From positions 149,102,091 through 149,166,090 of the forward strand of contig OY282560.1 of assembly GCA_958295665.1 (NCBI GenBank): 64,000 nt of DNA, read 5' to 3'. The position numbers and the translations under genes were made by a program. Positions 1 through 11,239 of the stretch are shown one piece after another. The first letter of the stretch is position 1. Each line of letters opens with the position of its first letter. Source of the stretch: Tipula vernalis. Lineage: Eukaryota > Arthropoda > Insecta > Diptera > Tipulidae. Below the pieces are notes generated by a model. It did no database searches, had not been told where the DNA came from, and saw nothing but the letters and a program-made list of their open reading frames with translations.

Positions 1-2269
1 ACACTTAAGTCGGTTATGACCTCAACTCTGTCAATAGCGGTATTGTATAGAAAATATTGCTGAAGAACAGGTGAGTGTGTACGAGAAAATGATAAAATCC
101 TACATTTACCCACATTCAACAATAATTTGTTTTTAAATGACCAACTGCAAAAGTTACTCAAGTCACCTTGTAATTTAACACAGTCAGAAACTCCAGTAAT
201 AGGAGCAAATATCTTCATATCATCTGCGTAAAGCAAACATTTTGCGAATTTAAAACAATCAACAACATCATTGACAAATAATGAGAATAAAAGTGGGCCA
301 AAGTGGCTACCTTGAGGAACTCCAGAGGTAACTCGAAATAAGCGAGAACTAAAATCATTTACCTTAACAAATTGGTAGCGATCAGACAGGTACGCATGCA
401 ACCACCTGATGGGGATAAACTGACAATTTAGTTTATCCAGCTTATCGATAAGGATCGAGTGATCAATTTTATCGAAAGCCTTCGAAAAATCGGTGTAAAC
501 AGCATCCACTTGTTGCCTATGTTCTAAACTACTATATAAATGTTGACAAAAACCGACTAGGTTAGTAACCGTGGACCTACCCGTGTAAAATCCGTGTTGA
601 GCAGGAGAAATAAAAATTTTTGCATGAAAAAACAAGAATTTCTGTACCATTGATTCGAAAAGTTTTGGTATGGCAGCAAGAATAGCGATTCCGCGATAAT
701 TGCTGATATCACTTCTTCTGACAGATTTAAAAATCGGACGAATGAAAGACAGTTTCCAGGGATCCGGAAAAATCCCAGTACGTAGGCTCTTATTAAAGAT
801 TAGAGTCAGTGGATGGGCTAAACTCTCTGCACAATTCTTAATAAGGATAGGTGGAAAACCGTCATGTCCTGCCCCCTTATTACTATTAAGTTGAGATAAG
901 CTATCATAAACTTCTGCTTCAGTAAACTGTAAAAAATTAAAATCAGAGCAATCGCGATTATTTATAAGCTTGGTACCAGAATCCCCAGATACTACATAGA
1001 CGGACTCAAAAAATTTTGCAAATAGATTAGCGATATCAGAGGGTTGACTTGCGGAAGAGTTCTGAAAGGTTATTGGAGTAGGAAACCCAACAACCTTCTT
1101 TTTACCATTTATGAAATTCCAGAAATTTTTTGGGTTGGAAGTCAGATCCTCTTCTATATGCAAAATGTAGTTGTTGTAAAGGCACCAATTTAAAGTTTTG
1201 AACTCTTTATGAGCTAAGTTGAATCTGGAATAAAACTCAGCGCCCTGTAACTTATACAAAGAATGGAACTTATACCGTATTTTTTCAAGACGTAGTAGTT
1301 CTTTGTTGTACCACGGCTCACGAAACCTAGGTCCATTTTTATTTGATGGAACATACCTTTCAATACCAGTCTTGAGCAGCCCGTTGAACAATAAAATAGA
1401 ATGGTTCAAATTTTCATCTCGCTCGAGAAAGTCCCAATTAGAACCGACAAGAAATTCGTTTAACGAATCGTAGTCCGCACGCCTAAAATCGAAATGCAAA
1501 GAATTACTAGAAGTACACGTAGTGTTGCAATTCTCTAAAAATATATATATATGGTAATTGGAGTGTGGTAAACGCTCGAACATGCAGTAAAATCTTCACA
1601 TGGTGAAATCTCCGAAAACATAAGATTAGTTGAATAAACCAAATCGAGAAATATGCCCCGACTATTGCTTATCCGGTTCAACTGCATCATTGCTAAGCTA
1701 GCAAAATAATCAGTAACTGCTAATTCTTACTGGCCAGAAGAAGAGGATGTGAAAACTCCATCAACATCAAACCAAGTAATATCGGGAAGATTGAAGTCCC
1801 CTATAATCATTAGTTGTTCCTTAATACGAACCAATGGCATGACCGCAGAACTGATGAAATTAACAATTCCCATATAATATTCTATAGTAGATCCAGAGGG
1901 AACATATACAGCCAACACGAGAATAGATGACTCGGATACATTAATCCGAACAGCAATTACATCATAAATTGGATGACATGCAATGAGCTCGTTTGGGATC
2001 GAACTCTTAACAGCAATCAACACACCCCCACCTTTAAGGCTGGTACAAAAATCATGTCGATCTTTTCTGTGGACGACGTAGTTGGGTGGGAAATATTCCT
2101 CTGAATTAAACCCTTTAGTAAGCCATGTTTCAGATATGATAATCACATCGTAATCGTTATCAAGAACGCCAAGCAAGAATAATTTAGCTTTCCCCCGAAT
2201 ACTAGAGGCGTTGTGATAGTACATCGAAGTAAAAGTAATTTGTCCAGAACTTTTGGGCCGACGCATCAC
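1..2269 (-). pseudogene. LINE ORF2: endonuclease plus reverse transcriptase (two lesions)
   Basis: The protein nicks target DNA and copies the element RNA in place. The endonuclease part (2269 to about 1600) shows SETWL early and GDFNLPDI later, typical of the EEP nuclease fold. The RT part is open from about 1540 to 1 with NYRGIAI, DFSKAFDKIDH, SGVPQGS and the catalytic YADD at 219-230. Two lesions break it. One is an in-frame TAA at 1727-1729, after which the same frame continues. The other is a frameshift at about 1540-1552 inside a TA dinucleotide run, after which the RT frame is uninterrupted for about 510 codons. The C-terminus lies beyond base 1. Identification as LINE ORF2 is firm; clade assignment rests mainly on ORF1. 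Confidence 0.85.
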
Positions 2270-2286
2270 CTTTGACCCTGCGTTAT

Positions 2287-3407
2287 TTAAATTTCGGCAG
2301 AGTTGACTACTGCAGCTGGTATCCGGAATTTCACATATGAGGCTCCTGTCCGAAAATTTTGCTTATGGAAGGGCCTAATAAATACACCGGTTGGCCATGC
2401 ATCCGAATTTAGAGCCTTATCATGAAGCTCCACGTTGATCCCCAATTTAAAGCATACATATTCTAACTCGTGGATATCTTTATCCTTAGGAATTAGTTTA
2501 ACTGCTTTGTAAACACTCGGACCTAAGCATTTGCTAGGCAGAGCCACAATACCATCCTCAGTTGTAAGAGTATCGAATCTTGATAAATGAAGCCAACATT
2601 TCGGCGCAATGGTTTTAATATAAATATCTGGTGAGGTATTAGTGCCACGAATATTAAAATTTCGTATGTTCTTTTGGATAGTTCGTGATGATGGCAACGA
2701 TTTTATATTACCAGTTGGACCGCACGATATATCAATATTGTTCGCATTTGCAGACGTACTCACAGCACTCAACATAGCAGCAACAGGCAAAACAGATGCA
2801 ATTGAGTATTTGCTTGGTTGATCCGGAGCACCACTGTGAGAAGCAAGTGCATTCGATGCTGCAACAGGCACAACGGCAGGAATTTTCACCACTTCAGCGA
2901 AAGTCGTACAAGCACCCAAATTAGTAGGACTGGAAACCGCACTGGAATATGATCGCCGTCATTAGTTAAAGATGTAACTGCAGTTGTAGCCGTTGTTATG
3001 GTATTATTAACATTTTTCTTAGATCTTGTACGTATTGACGAAGCCAATTCCAAATTAGTTTGTGTTGATTTTTTTTTTAATTTAGCAGACGACGACTGTT
3101 GTGGTGGGATTGGTTTTAGTAAACTTTCCACGTTATTATTAATGGCAGCAGATGTTTTATTTATCAAGGACAAGGACGCTGATATAGCGTCAATAGAATT
3201 ACTCATCTGATCATTCTTTTCCTTGAGAATTTTATAAACGTCAATGCACATACCACATCGCCAAGAAAAATTCGGAATTACCGAAATGGCATCAAACACA
3301 GGTTTTTTAATCCCTGCACATTCAAAATGAATCAGTTTATTGCATTCACCTGCACAAGTAAAAAAGTGTTCAGACACTTTAACATTACATACACAGCACA
3401 GAGCCAT
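2287..3407 (-). pseudogene. LINE ORF1 with PHD-like zinc finger (one frameshift)
   Basis: Likely the RNA-binding or chaperone protein of the CR1-like LINE. I start it at the ATG at 3407 because the zinc finger follows at once: CCVC near the N-terminus, then CAGEC, HFECAG and WRCGMC, a Cys/His spacing like a PHD finger. A Thr/Ser/Ala-rich linker follows, then a conserved C-terminal region with WLHLSRFD and a run around SYVKFRIP. This resembles the RRM-like half of insect CR1 ORF1 proteins. Near 2950 the frame shifts and the C-terminal half continues in another frame to the stop at 2287, 18 bases before the endonuclease ORF on the same strand. Confidence 0.7.
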
Positions 3408-3985
3408 TGCTATAAATTTGTAATAACCACTACAAGTTAAAAATTTAAAACACACACAATTATTATTTACATATAACACTTAAAATTAATATTATAGATC
3501 ATGCATATATATATACAAATAATGTTATTAATATTTTTATTTTTATATTTATTTATAATAAATTATTCCAAATTGACAAATACGCGAAGAAAAACTTTAA
3601 TTCACTTCACTGAGTTCAATTCAGCTAACGGCTCGATTGCTAAATCGAATAACGGCTCGAATTAAGTTGTACGATATCAATTTAAATTGGTATATTTGGC
3701 GCAATAATATTTACCTAGAAAATCAAATCACTTTAATTATGCGCTTAGCAATAATCACTACTTTAATTAGGCACACACGACACTGTTCTAACTATAAATG
3801 GTTCTCTGTACTCACGACTACCGCTGTAACTAGTTGGTTCAAGGTGATCGCCTACTCCTCCATGTGCTCCTAGAATGGCGTGGCGTTGTATCAATGATCT
3901 CCGTTATAAATTTTCTTGATCCCAAATACCGCAAATTCCGTGTTAACTTATCGCTCCTTATTACTCCGCAGAATTAGCAATATTT

Positions 3986-4003
3986 GTCCCTGTTTCGGCG
4001 CCA
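3986..4003 (-). promoter_or_regulatory. Candidate tRNA-Lys primer binding site of an LTR element
   Basis: On the minus strand this reads TGGCGCCGAAACAGGGAC, which matches 16 of 18 bases of the classic tRNA-Lys(UUU) primer site. It is preceded, after one base, by a sequence ending in AACA as an LTR would. The probable LTR remnant runs rightward from 4005 and holds AATAAA-type signals. No gag or pol follows; the CR1-like LINE occupies the sequence downstream on this strand. Confidence 0.4.
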
Positions 4004-4260
4004 ATGTTCTTTCTGAATAAATGTTGCTGGCAATTGCGTGCCTCTCCATATTCAGAATATATGTTAAATAAATATAACAATTCAAATAATTAAAAAATTT
4101 ACTTTAATTTTAGGTTGTGTACTACTCTACATCAACAATAAGATTGTAAGTATTCTAGCCAACATAAGAAAATTCGTTTCCTTATGTGAAGAATCCAAAG
4201 TCGAGTAAAAAAATATAACCAGTGTTGACTGGCTAGTTGCAGAGAAAGATATATTTAGAT

Positions 4261-4389
4261 GCGAACAAGGCAAATAAATCCAAACCACAGAGAGCTGTTT
4301 CCCCAAAAAGTGTATTAAAAGCACTAAATCCATTCCTGGACAAAACGGGACTATTGCGAGTGGATGGTCGCATTAGTAAAGCAAATTAG
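4261..4389 (+). pseudogene. BEL/Pao pol fragment just upstream of integrase
   Basis: About 42 codons are open and end in LNPFLDKTGLLRVDGRISKAN-stop; the run LNPFLD...GLLR.DGR is the conserved stretch between RNase H and integrase in BEL/Pao polyproteins. Nothing upstream or downstream continues it convincingly. It may come from the same kind of element as the pol pseudogene at 13868-16090, which lacks this part, but the two are 9.5 kb apart and separated by AOX-A. Confidence 0.6.
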
Positions 4390-6252
4390 ATTGTCGACCA
4401 AATTGGAGATGAACGAATTCGTGTTACGGAAATCAAAACCAATCAGAGAAATTGATTGGTTAAAGGAGATTAAAGGAGAACAACCAACAATTTTTTTGTG
4501 ATAATTGTTTTATTAATATGTTGTTATTATGAAATGCCTCTGATTGTGAATAATTCTTTTTTGCGTTTATTCAGGTAATCAAATGTGCCTTACTTTGCAG
4601 TAATGCACTTTTGTTTAATAACCAACAGACATATTGGATGGGGGCTTAATCTGATTTTTGGTTGGTTGAATGATGGGAAAAAAACTCTTTATGTTTAATT
4701 TCCACTCTTAATCATTGAACTGAAAATTGTATAAAAACTTGAACAAATTTCTCTTAGCGATTAGTTTTATTGATTGTCCTTTCCCGTAATACATCTAAAA
4801 TACCAATACCGTATGGCACCACCTGGTTGAGGGTCTGTTGACAGCCTAACAAGAGGCCGCAATGGAGCATACGATGTTAACTACTATTCACGCCTTTCTA
4901 TCAACAACGTCCGCCACCAAAGGGTAGGGTAGCCGTGCTATCTTAAGCCAAGAACACTCTTTTCACCTCCGTTTCCCATCCCCAAATCGTACTTCATTTG
5001 AGCATGTGCTCACATTTCTTGGTGGAACCATTTTATTACATGACAATTTCCTCTACCAAGCGAAACCCAAAGCAACTAAGCTAAATTTCAGTGGAAGCGA
5101 ACTTTCAGTATAACTCCACTTATTACAAAGGTTCTGTGCTTATTGAAAATTGATGCCTACTTTATCGACTACGCACAAAATTAAACGAAAGCTTAAAAAA
5201 AAATGTCGGTCATTTAGGCGCAATAACGCTCAGCACGAAAATATTGTGACGGTGCATTTATGTGCTTTTACAAAATCTTAAAGGAACTGCCAAAGATCGG
5301 TAAAGCTCGCCAAACTGGAACCACCACACGAAAGGGGTCTTATAGACAAATTTCGCCAGTCGTGTCCAAACTCTGAGAAGCTATTGGTAAAAAGGTTAAA
5401 TCTGTTAACTACATCCCAAATTTAATTTTTAAATTTTGCTTTGAGATTGTTGATTTAATATTTGCGAGAGTTGTAATAAACAGTTTTCAAAACCAGAATA
5501 ATTCTTATAAACAGTGATTATCATAATTCTAATCACTACGAGTAGTTGTAAATTGTCGAACATAATAATAAAACTGATAACATTCTTTGCCCTTTAATGC
5601 AACTGTTTTTACCATAACAGTTGTGTTCCTTTATCATCTCAACGCGATTGTCAATGAAACCCGATATTGATGACTTTTTCGAACTCGTTATGTTCAATTA
5701 GTTTTTGATCTTATTAGAACTAGCAACACTTTAAAATTATTCAATTTAATATGTGCTAACTTTTCGTACTAACTTGCTACTGGTAAAAATATTGGCGTAC
5801 TACAAAAGGCATAACGTGCTGCGATCTGGCCATCACTGGTAAACCCATGATGGGTAATAACTTCGTTAACTACGTATATGAATAGAGTAATTATTGCTTA
5901 TTCAAACTGTATAACCTAACCACCAGCCGTTTAGACTCCACTTAGTTAACATCAAGTCTAAATTCTTTATCGTAGAATAAATATTTTTATTACTTAAACC
6001 TCTCACTGATTTCTCTTTGGGCGCCGAGAAATTCAAAATATTTTTTCTTGTTTGCATTAGATAAGATCAACCGATTAAATTTTGACAACTCTAATTACTC
6101 TAATTAATTAATTATCAATTAACTGGGTTTGACTTCACACCAATTGTGATATATGCACATCAACAAGCTTATCAGTTATTAATAGAAAGTTATACCAAAC
6201 GAAAGTGTAAAATATATTTTGTGTTAATTAATAATAATAAAATTGTTAAATC
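4390..6252. other. Intergenic region upstream of AOX-A
   Basis: I see no convincing coding sequence here. The last 200 bases hold two GATA-type motifs: AGATAAG at 6059-6065 on +, and CTTATCA (TGATAAG on -) at 6168-6174, 79-85 bases before the AOX-A start. GATA factors commonly drive gut and fat-body genes in insects; a role here is inference. Confidence 0.4.
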
Positions 6253-9200
6253 ATGCTACCCGTGAACAAAATAAATTTAGTGAAATTCACAATAAATGGT
6301 AAAGTGTATTCGGCCCGCAGTGGCGAAGTACCTATCAGCACTTCACTTAATACATTTATACGAAATCATGCGCAGTTACGTGGTACAAAATTTATGTGCC
6401 AGGAGGGTAGTTGTGGTGCATGTACCGTACAAATATTAGGAAAACATTCGGTGACTAATGAATTACGAACATGGTCAGCTAATTCGGTATGTACATATTT
6501 GCGTTTGTCAGTTAAAATAAATGGCTATAATCAATAATTTATTTTTAGTGTTTAATGCCAGTTTTTTCGTGTCATGACCTCGATATAACTACCATCGAAG
6601 GTATTGGTGATCGAAATACATACGAAAAAACACAAACTCGCCTTGTTATAATGAATGGAACGCAGTGTGGTTATTGTACACCCGGAATGATAATGAATAT
6701 GCGCAGTTTGCTGGATTCAAAGGATGGTAAAGTGACAAAGGCAGAAGTTGAAAAATCATTTGGTGGTAATATATGTCGTTGCACCGGATATCGACCAATA
6801 CTTGATGCATTTAAATCATTATCGATCGATGGCGATCAAAAAATTGAGAGCATGTGTACTGATATCGAAGACATCAAGCTGTGTACTAAGTCCGGAATCA
6901 AATGTGTATCCGAACTGAAAATTAAACTGAGTAGTTTTATCCAGGATGAAGTTCCTATTGAAATAGTCGGCACTCATCATAAACGAGAATGGCATCGGGT
7001 TTATTCGATTGCGGAAGTTTTTTCCATATTGAAAGGAATAAATGATACTCCCTATATGTTGGTAGCGGGTAATACGGCTCAAGGTATTTATCGTCGTGAT
7101 CCGAATTTAAAAGTTTTTATCGATGTAACGCGCGTTCGAGAATTGAGATCATTTTCACAGGAACCTGAATTGGAACTTGGTGGGAATATAACAATTACGG
7201 AGATGATTGAAATATTTGAGCAAGCTGCTAGATCTCGTGTAGATTTCCAGTATCTCAATGAGGTAAATAAGCATTTGGAACAAATTGGAGGTCTTCAAAT
7301 CCGAAACTGTGGCACTATTGGCGGAAATCTTATGATTAAACATCAGCATCCAGAATTCCCGTCGGACATATTTTTACTTTTTAATGCCATTGGCGCTACG
7401 ATAACGATAGCAGATGCTGACGGTCAATTTTCAGACATGGATATTGATCATTTCCTGGGATCTAGCATGAAGAAGAAGATTATATTAAAAATTACATTAC
7501 CACCACGACCACCACGAACATATGTATTCCGGTCGTATAAAATAATGCCGCGGACACAAAACGCTCCGGCCTATTTGAATGCTGCCTTTTTGGTGGAATT
7601 TAGCGAAAAGAAAAAATTCGTAATATCCGCTAGAATTGGTTTTGGTGGTATCAGGTCGAATTTTACCCGTGCGACTCAAACAGAACTGCATTTAGTGGGC
7701 AAAACTTTATACAGCGATGCAGTTTTACGTTCGACCTTAAATATACTGGCAACAGAACTAACCGGAAATGATGAATCATTTATCGTATCATCAGAATATA
7801 TTACTAAGGCAGCACAGTCATTATTTTATAAATTCGTGTTGAACACCAATCCAATTGTAATAATGAAATCTATTTATCGAAGCGGGGGTACAAAATTAGA
7901 ACGAGGAATTTCAGCCGGGAAACAATCCTTTCAAACAATCCAGGAAAATTATCCGATCACAATGCCGATACATCGGGTCGAAGCGTTTTCGCAAGCCGCT
8001 GGTGAAGCACTTTACACAAATGATTATCCAAAAATGGCAGGTGAATTATGGGCTGCGGTAGTTCAAGCACGTACAGTCCATGGTAAAATCTTCACCTTTG
8101 ATCCATCAGAAGCATTAAAAGTACCAGGAGTAAAATATTTTTTCTCAGCTCTAGACATTCCTGGTGCCAACAGTTTTACAAATCCAAATTTTAATAATTT
8201 CCAACCTGAGGAAATATTTTGCAGTGGACGAGTTTTATATAATGGCCAACCGGCTGGAATGATTTTAGCCGAAACAATGGAATTAGCTCTTGATGCAGCA
8301 AAACTAGTCAACATTATTTATGAAATAGATGTGCTTCAACCGACTTTGCCAACCATTCAAGATGTTTTGCAGTCCAACGAAATCGGAACTCGAATAGCGG
8401 ACACTGTTTTCAATTTGACTGCAACCGAGTATGGCATCAAAAAGGAATACAAAATTATTGGTAAATATGAGTCGGGTGCACAATTTCATTTTACAATGGA
8501 ACCACAAACATGTGTTGCACTACCGGCTGAAGATGGAGTCAATGTGTACAGTGCAACGCAATGGGTAACATTCACACAAGCGGCAATATCAAAAGCGTTA
8601 AATATACCTGAAAATGCTGTCAATTTGCATGTTAAACGTTTGGGCGGAGGATTTGGAGCAAAATTAACTCGGGCCAATTTTGCGGCTTGTGTTGCATCGC
8701 TTGGATGCTATTTGACTAATAAACCAGTACGATTTGTCATGGACATCAATTCAAATATGGAGGTGATCGGAAAACGACACTCATGCGTCGCTGACTATAC
8801 AGTTGATGTCGATCGAAATGGAAAAATACAAAAACTCTACCACCAGTATTATTCGGATAATGGATGTTCACCAAATGATTTCGTTACGTTCGGAATACCC
8901 GGCTACCTTTCAAATTGTTACGATAATAGTTCGTGGGATGTACAGTCTTATACGGTGCACACAGACGCACCATCATCAACATTTACTCGTGCACCGGCCG
9001 CAACCGAAGGAATTGCAATGATCGAAAATATTATGGAACACATCGCATATGAAATTGGGAAAGATCCGGTTGCAGTACGACTTCAAAATATTACCGATGG
9101 TAATCCAATTAGGAAAAAAATTCTACAGTTTGTTACATCAGTGGAGTATGAAAAACGTAAAAAGGAAATTCGAACCTTTAACATGAAAAATCGTTGGATA

Positions 9201-10127
9201 AAACGTGGCATTGCTATTACCACAATGGATTCAACTCATAATTTCTCCGGACATTTCCCCGCATTTGTGACAATTTATCATCTAGATGGGTCGGTAGCGA
9301 TTAGTCACGGTGGCATTGAAATGGGTCAAGGTATAAACACTAAAGTGACACAAGTTGCAGCACGTACTCTAGGAATTCCTGTACAATTAATTTCGGTTAA
9401 AGAAGCAAATAATTTAATAGGTTCAAATTCAGAGGCATCTGGTGCAAGTTTGCCCAGCGATTCGATTTGTGTTGCGGTACTAAAGGCATGCGAAAAATTA
9501 AAGGATCGTATTAAACCAGTTCGGGATGAATTTCCAGATGCTTCGTGGAATGAAATAACGATCATGTGTAATCAACGAAATATAAATCTGAGTGCATTTT
9601 ATATGCAATCGCCTAGTGAGACCGAATCATATAACATAACTGGTTTTTCGTGCGCCGAAGTTGAGGCGGATATGTTAACGGGGAAATTTATTTTAAGACG
9701 TGTCGATATTCTGGAAGATGTTGGTGAAAGTATTAGTCCATGGATTGATGTGGGCCAAATAGAAGGTGCCTTTGTAATGGGACTTGGATTATGGTTAACT
9801 GAAAAAATTGTATACGACACGAATGGAAAGCTGTTAACAAATAGGCCATGGGTGTATCATCCACCTGGTGCAAATGACATACCAGTTGATTTTCGTGTTA
9901 GCTTTTTCAAAAACACAACCAACGATAAATCGGTTCTACGTTCGAAAGCAACAGGTGAACCACCATTGTGTCTATCGGTGGTAGCACTATTTGCATTGCG
10001 AAATGCTGTTATGTCAGCGCGACGAGATGCTGGCCTACAATATATATGGCATAATTTTAAAGCACCGTACACCGTTGAAAATGTTTTTTTGGCAGCAGGG
10101 ACAGATCCAGCACATTTTCGACTTTAA
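6253..10127 (+). CDS. Aldehyde oxidase-type molybdo-flavoenzyme (AOX-A), two exons
   Basis: Predicted cytosolic oxidase converting aldehydes (and N-heterocycles) to acids with molybdopterin, FAD and two [2Fe-2S] centres. Exon 1 is 6253-6486 and exon 2 is 6549-10127; the 62-bp GT-AG intron (6487-6548) restores NS|CLMP, so the fourth cysteine of the first Fe-S cluster (C79, after C49, C54, C57) is the first codon of exon 2. The product is about 1270 residues, normal for insect AOX. Order: plant-type Fe-S domain; second Fe-S domain with CGYCTPG and CRCTGYRP; FAD domain with VAGNTAQGIYRR; Mo domains with GGGFGAKLTR, GGIEMGQG and the catalytic Glu in GEPP (about E1215). The stretch TRAPAATEG fits aldehyde oxidase; xanthine dehydrogenase has FRGFGGPQ there. 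One oddity is Ile in GGIEMGQG where family members, including AOX-B, usually have Thr. No lesions seen. Confidence 0.92.
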
Positions 10128-10191
10128 ATTAGAGATACAACGATGTTACAATGGTGATGGGGTTTTTTCCGTGTATTTTCTTCTATGTATA

Positions 10192-10216
10192 AATAAATAA
10201 ATTTAAACAAAATAAA
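10192..10216 (+). terminator. Poly(A) signals of AOX-A
   Basis: AATAAA occurs at 10192-10197 and again at 10211-10216, 65-90 bases after the stop codon, a normal spacing for a short insect 3' UTR. Confidence 0.6.
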
Positions 10217-11239
10217 TTATGGCACAATATAAAATCATGTTTGTTACTAAATTATTCATTAAAAGTTTCCGATCCTTATAATATCGATATCCTTCCTGTC
10301 TTGCCACATTAATTTTGTGTCAACAAATCTAGAGACCATGCAACAACTTTTTTTGTGTGCTGAAAAGTAAGGATGTACACACAAATCCATTGTTCAAATA
10401 CATTTACAATGAACGACCCTTTTCAACTTTGTCATTTAGTTATGTTGAAATGACATTTCCAATAAAATTTTACAAGTTTTATGTGGTTTATTTGCCATGT
10501 CCTCACCTTTTTGTTACTTTTTTTTCCATGTTTTGAAGAGGGTGAAAATTATGAATTTTAATAGTTTCTCGTTTTTCCATTTCCTGTTCTATCTACACGT
10601 TTTTGGTGCTGTTAAGGATTCTTAGTTTTATGAGCAGCATCATATCCTTTTCTATCATACACGTGTAACATTGTGTTAAGTGGTAATCTACTAATTAACT
10701 AAACTTTTACTCGAAAGTAGAAATGAATCTAATCCCTAAATGCCTTACAATTATCATTAATAAAAATAATTGGTAGTCACAAATAATAACACCAAAGATT
10801 TACAATAAAATCGGAAAAATATGCTTGATGATAAATTATTTCCTTAATGTGTTATTCTTCGTAAAGCTCAGGTGGAAATTAGATAAGGAGAGGAGGGTAT
10901 TAATAATGTTGGTGGCTTTTACAGCACTCTCATTTGTACCCCTCTCCTCATATGTCGATATTACAACACATTTATATTTTGATGGTTTCCTGGAAAATAA
11001 AACTAATTAAATTATGCCTGTCTACAAGAGGATGATATAGGTAAGTATGTTTTGTATCTACATACATTTAATTATTATCGAGTAAATTATGTAATGGGTG
11101 TAAGATAACTTGATTAGTACTTCAATCAAGAATTTACCACACGTCGTCGTTTTATGGGCTAATTAGATATTTCTCTAACGCGCGTGTCAGCAGTGGCACG
11201 TTTGATATTTTTTTTTTTTTTTGGAGGGTCGGGAGTGCC
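10217..11239. other. Intergenic DNA, no feature recognised
   Basis: AT-rich sequence with no supported gene. A T-run at 11210-11222 abuts the decayed R1-like LINE. Confidence 0.4.

Larger units (their letters stand above)
1..3479 (-). mobile_element. CR1-like non-LTR retrotransposon, cut by the window edge
   Basis: Autonomous LINE read right to left. A PHD-type ORF1 begins near 3407 and is followed by an ORF2 with an apurinic-type endonuclease and a reverse transcriptase that is still open at base 1. The PHD finger in ORF1 together with this ORF2 order is known from CR1-clade elements, so I place it there rather than in jockey, whose ORF1 carries CCHC knuckles. The few lesions (one stop, two frameshifts) suggest a fairly young copy. 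The 3' end is outside the window. The 5' end probably lies between 3480 and 3760, where it enters sequence following an LTR primer site. Confidence 0.8.

Noticed and set aside
3637..3873. Plus-strand open frame of 78 codons
   Set aside because: No domain; lies in the leader of a minus-strand retroelement.
6253..10127. Xanthine dehydrogenase (rosy-type) as the identity of AOX-A
   Set aside because: Length is about 1270 rather than about 1335 residues, and the loop reads TRAPAATEG as in aldehyde oxidases rather than FRGFGGPQ.
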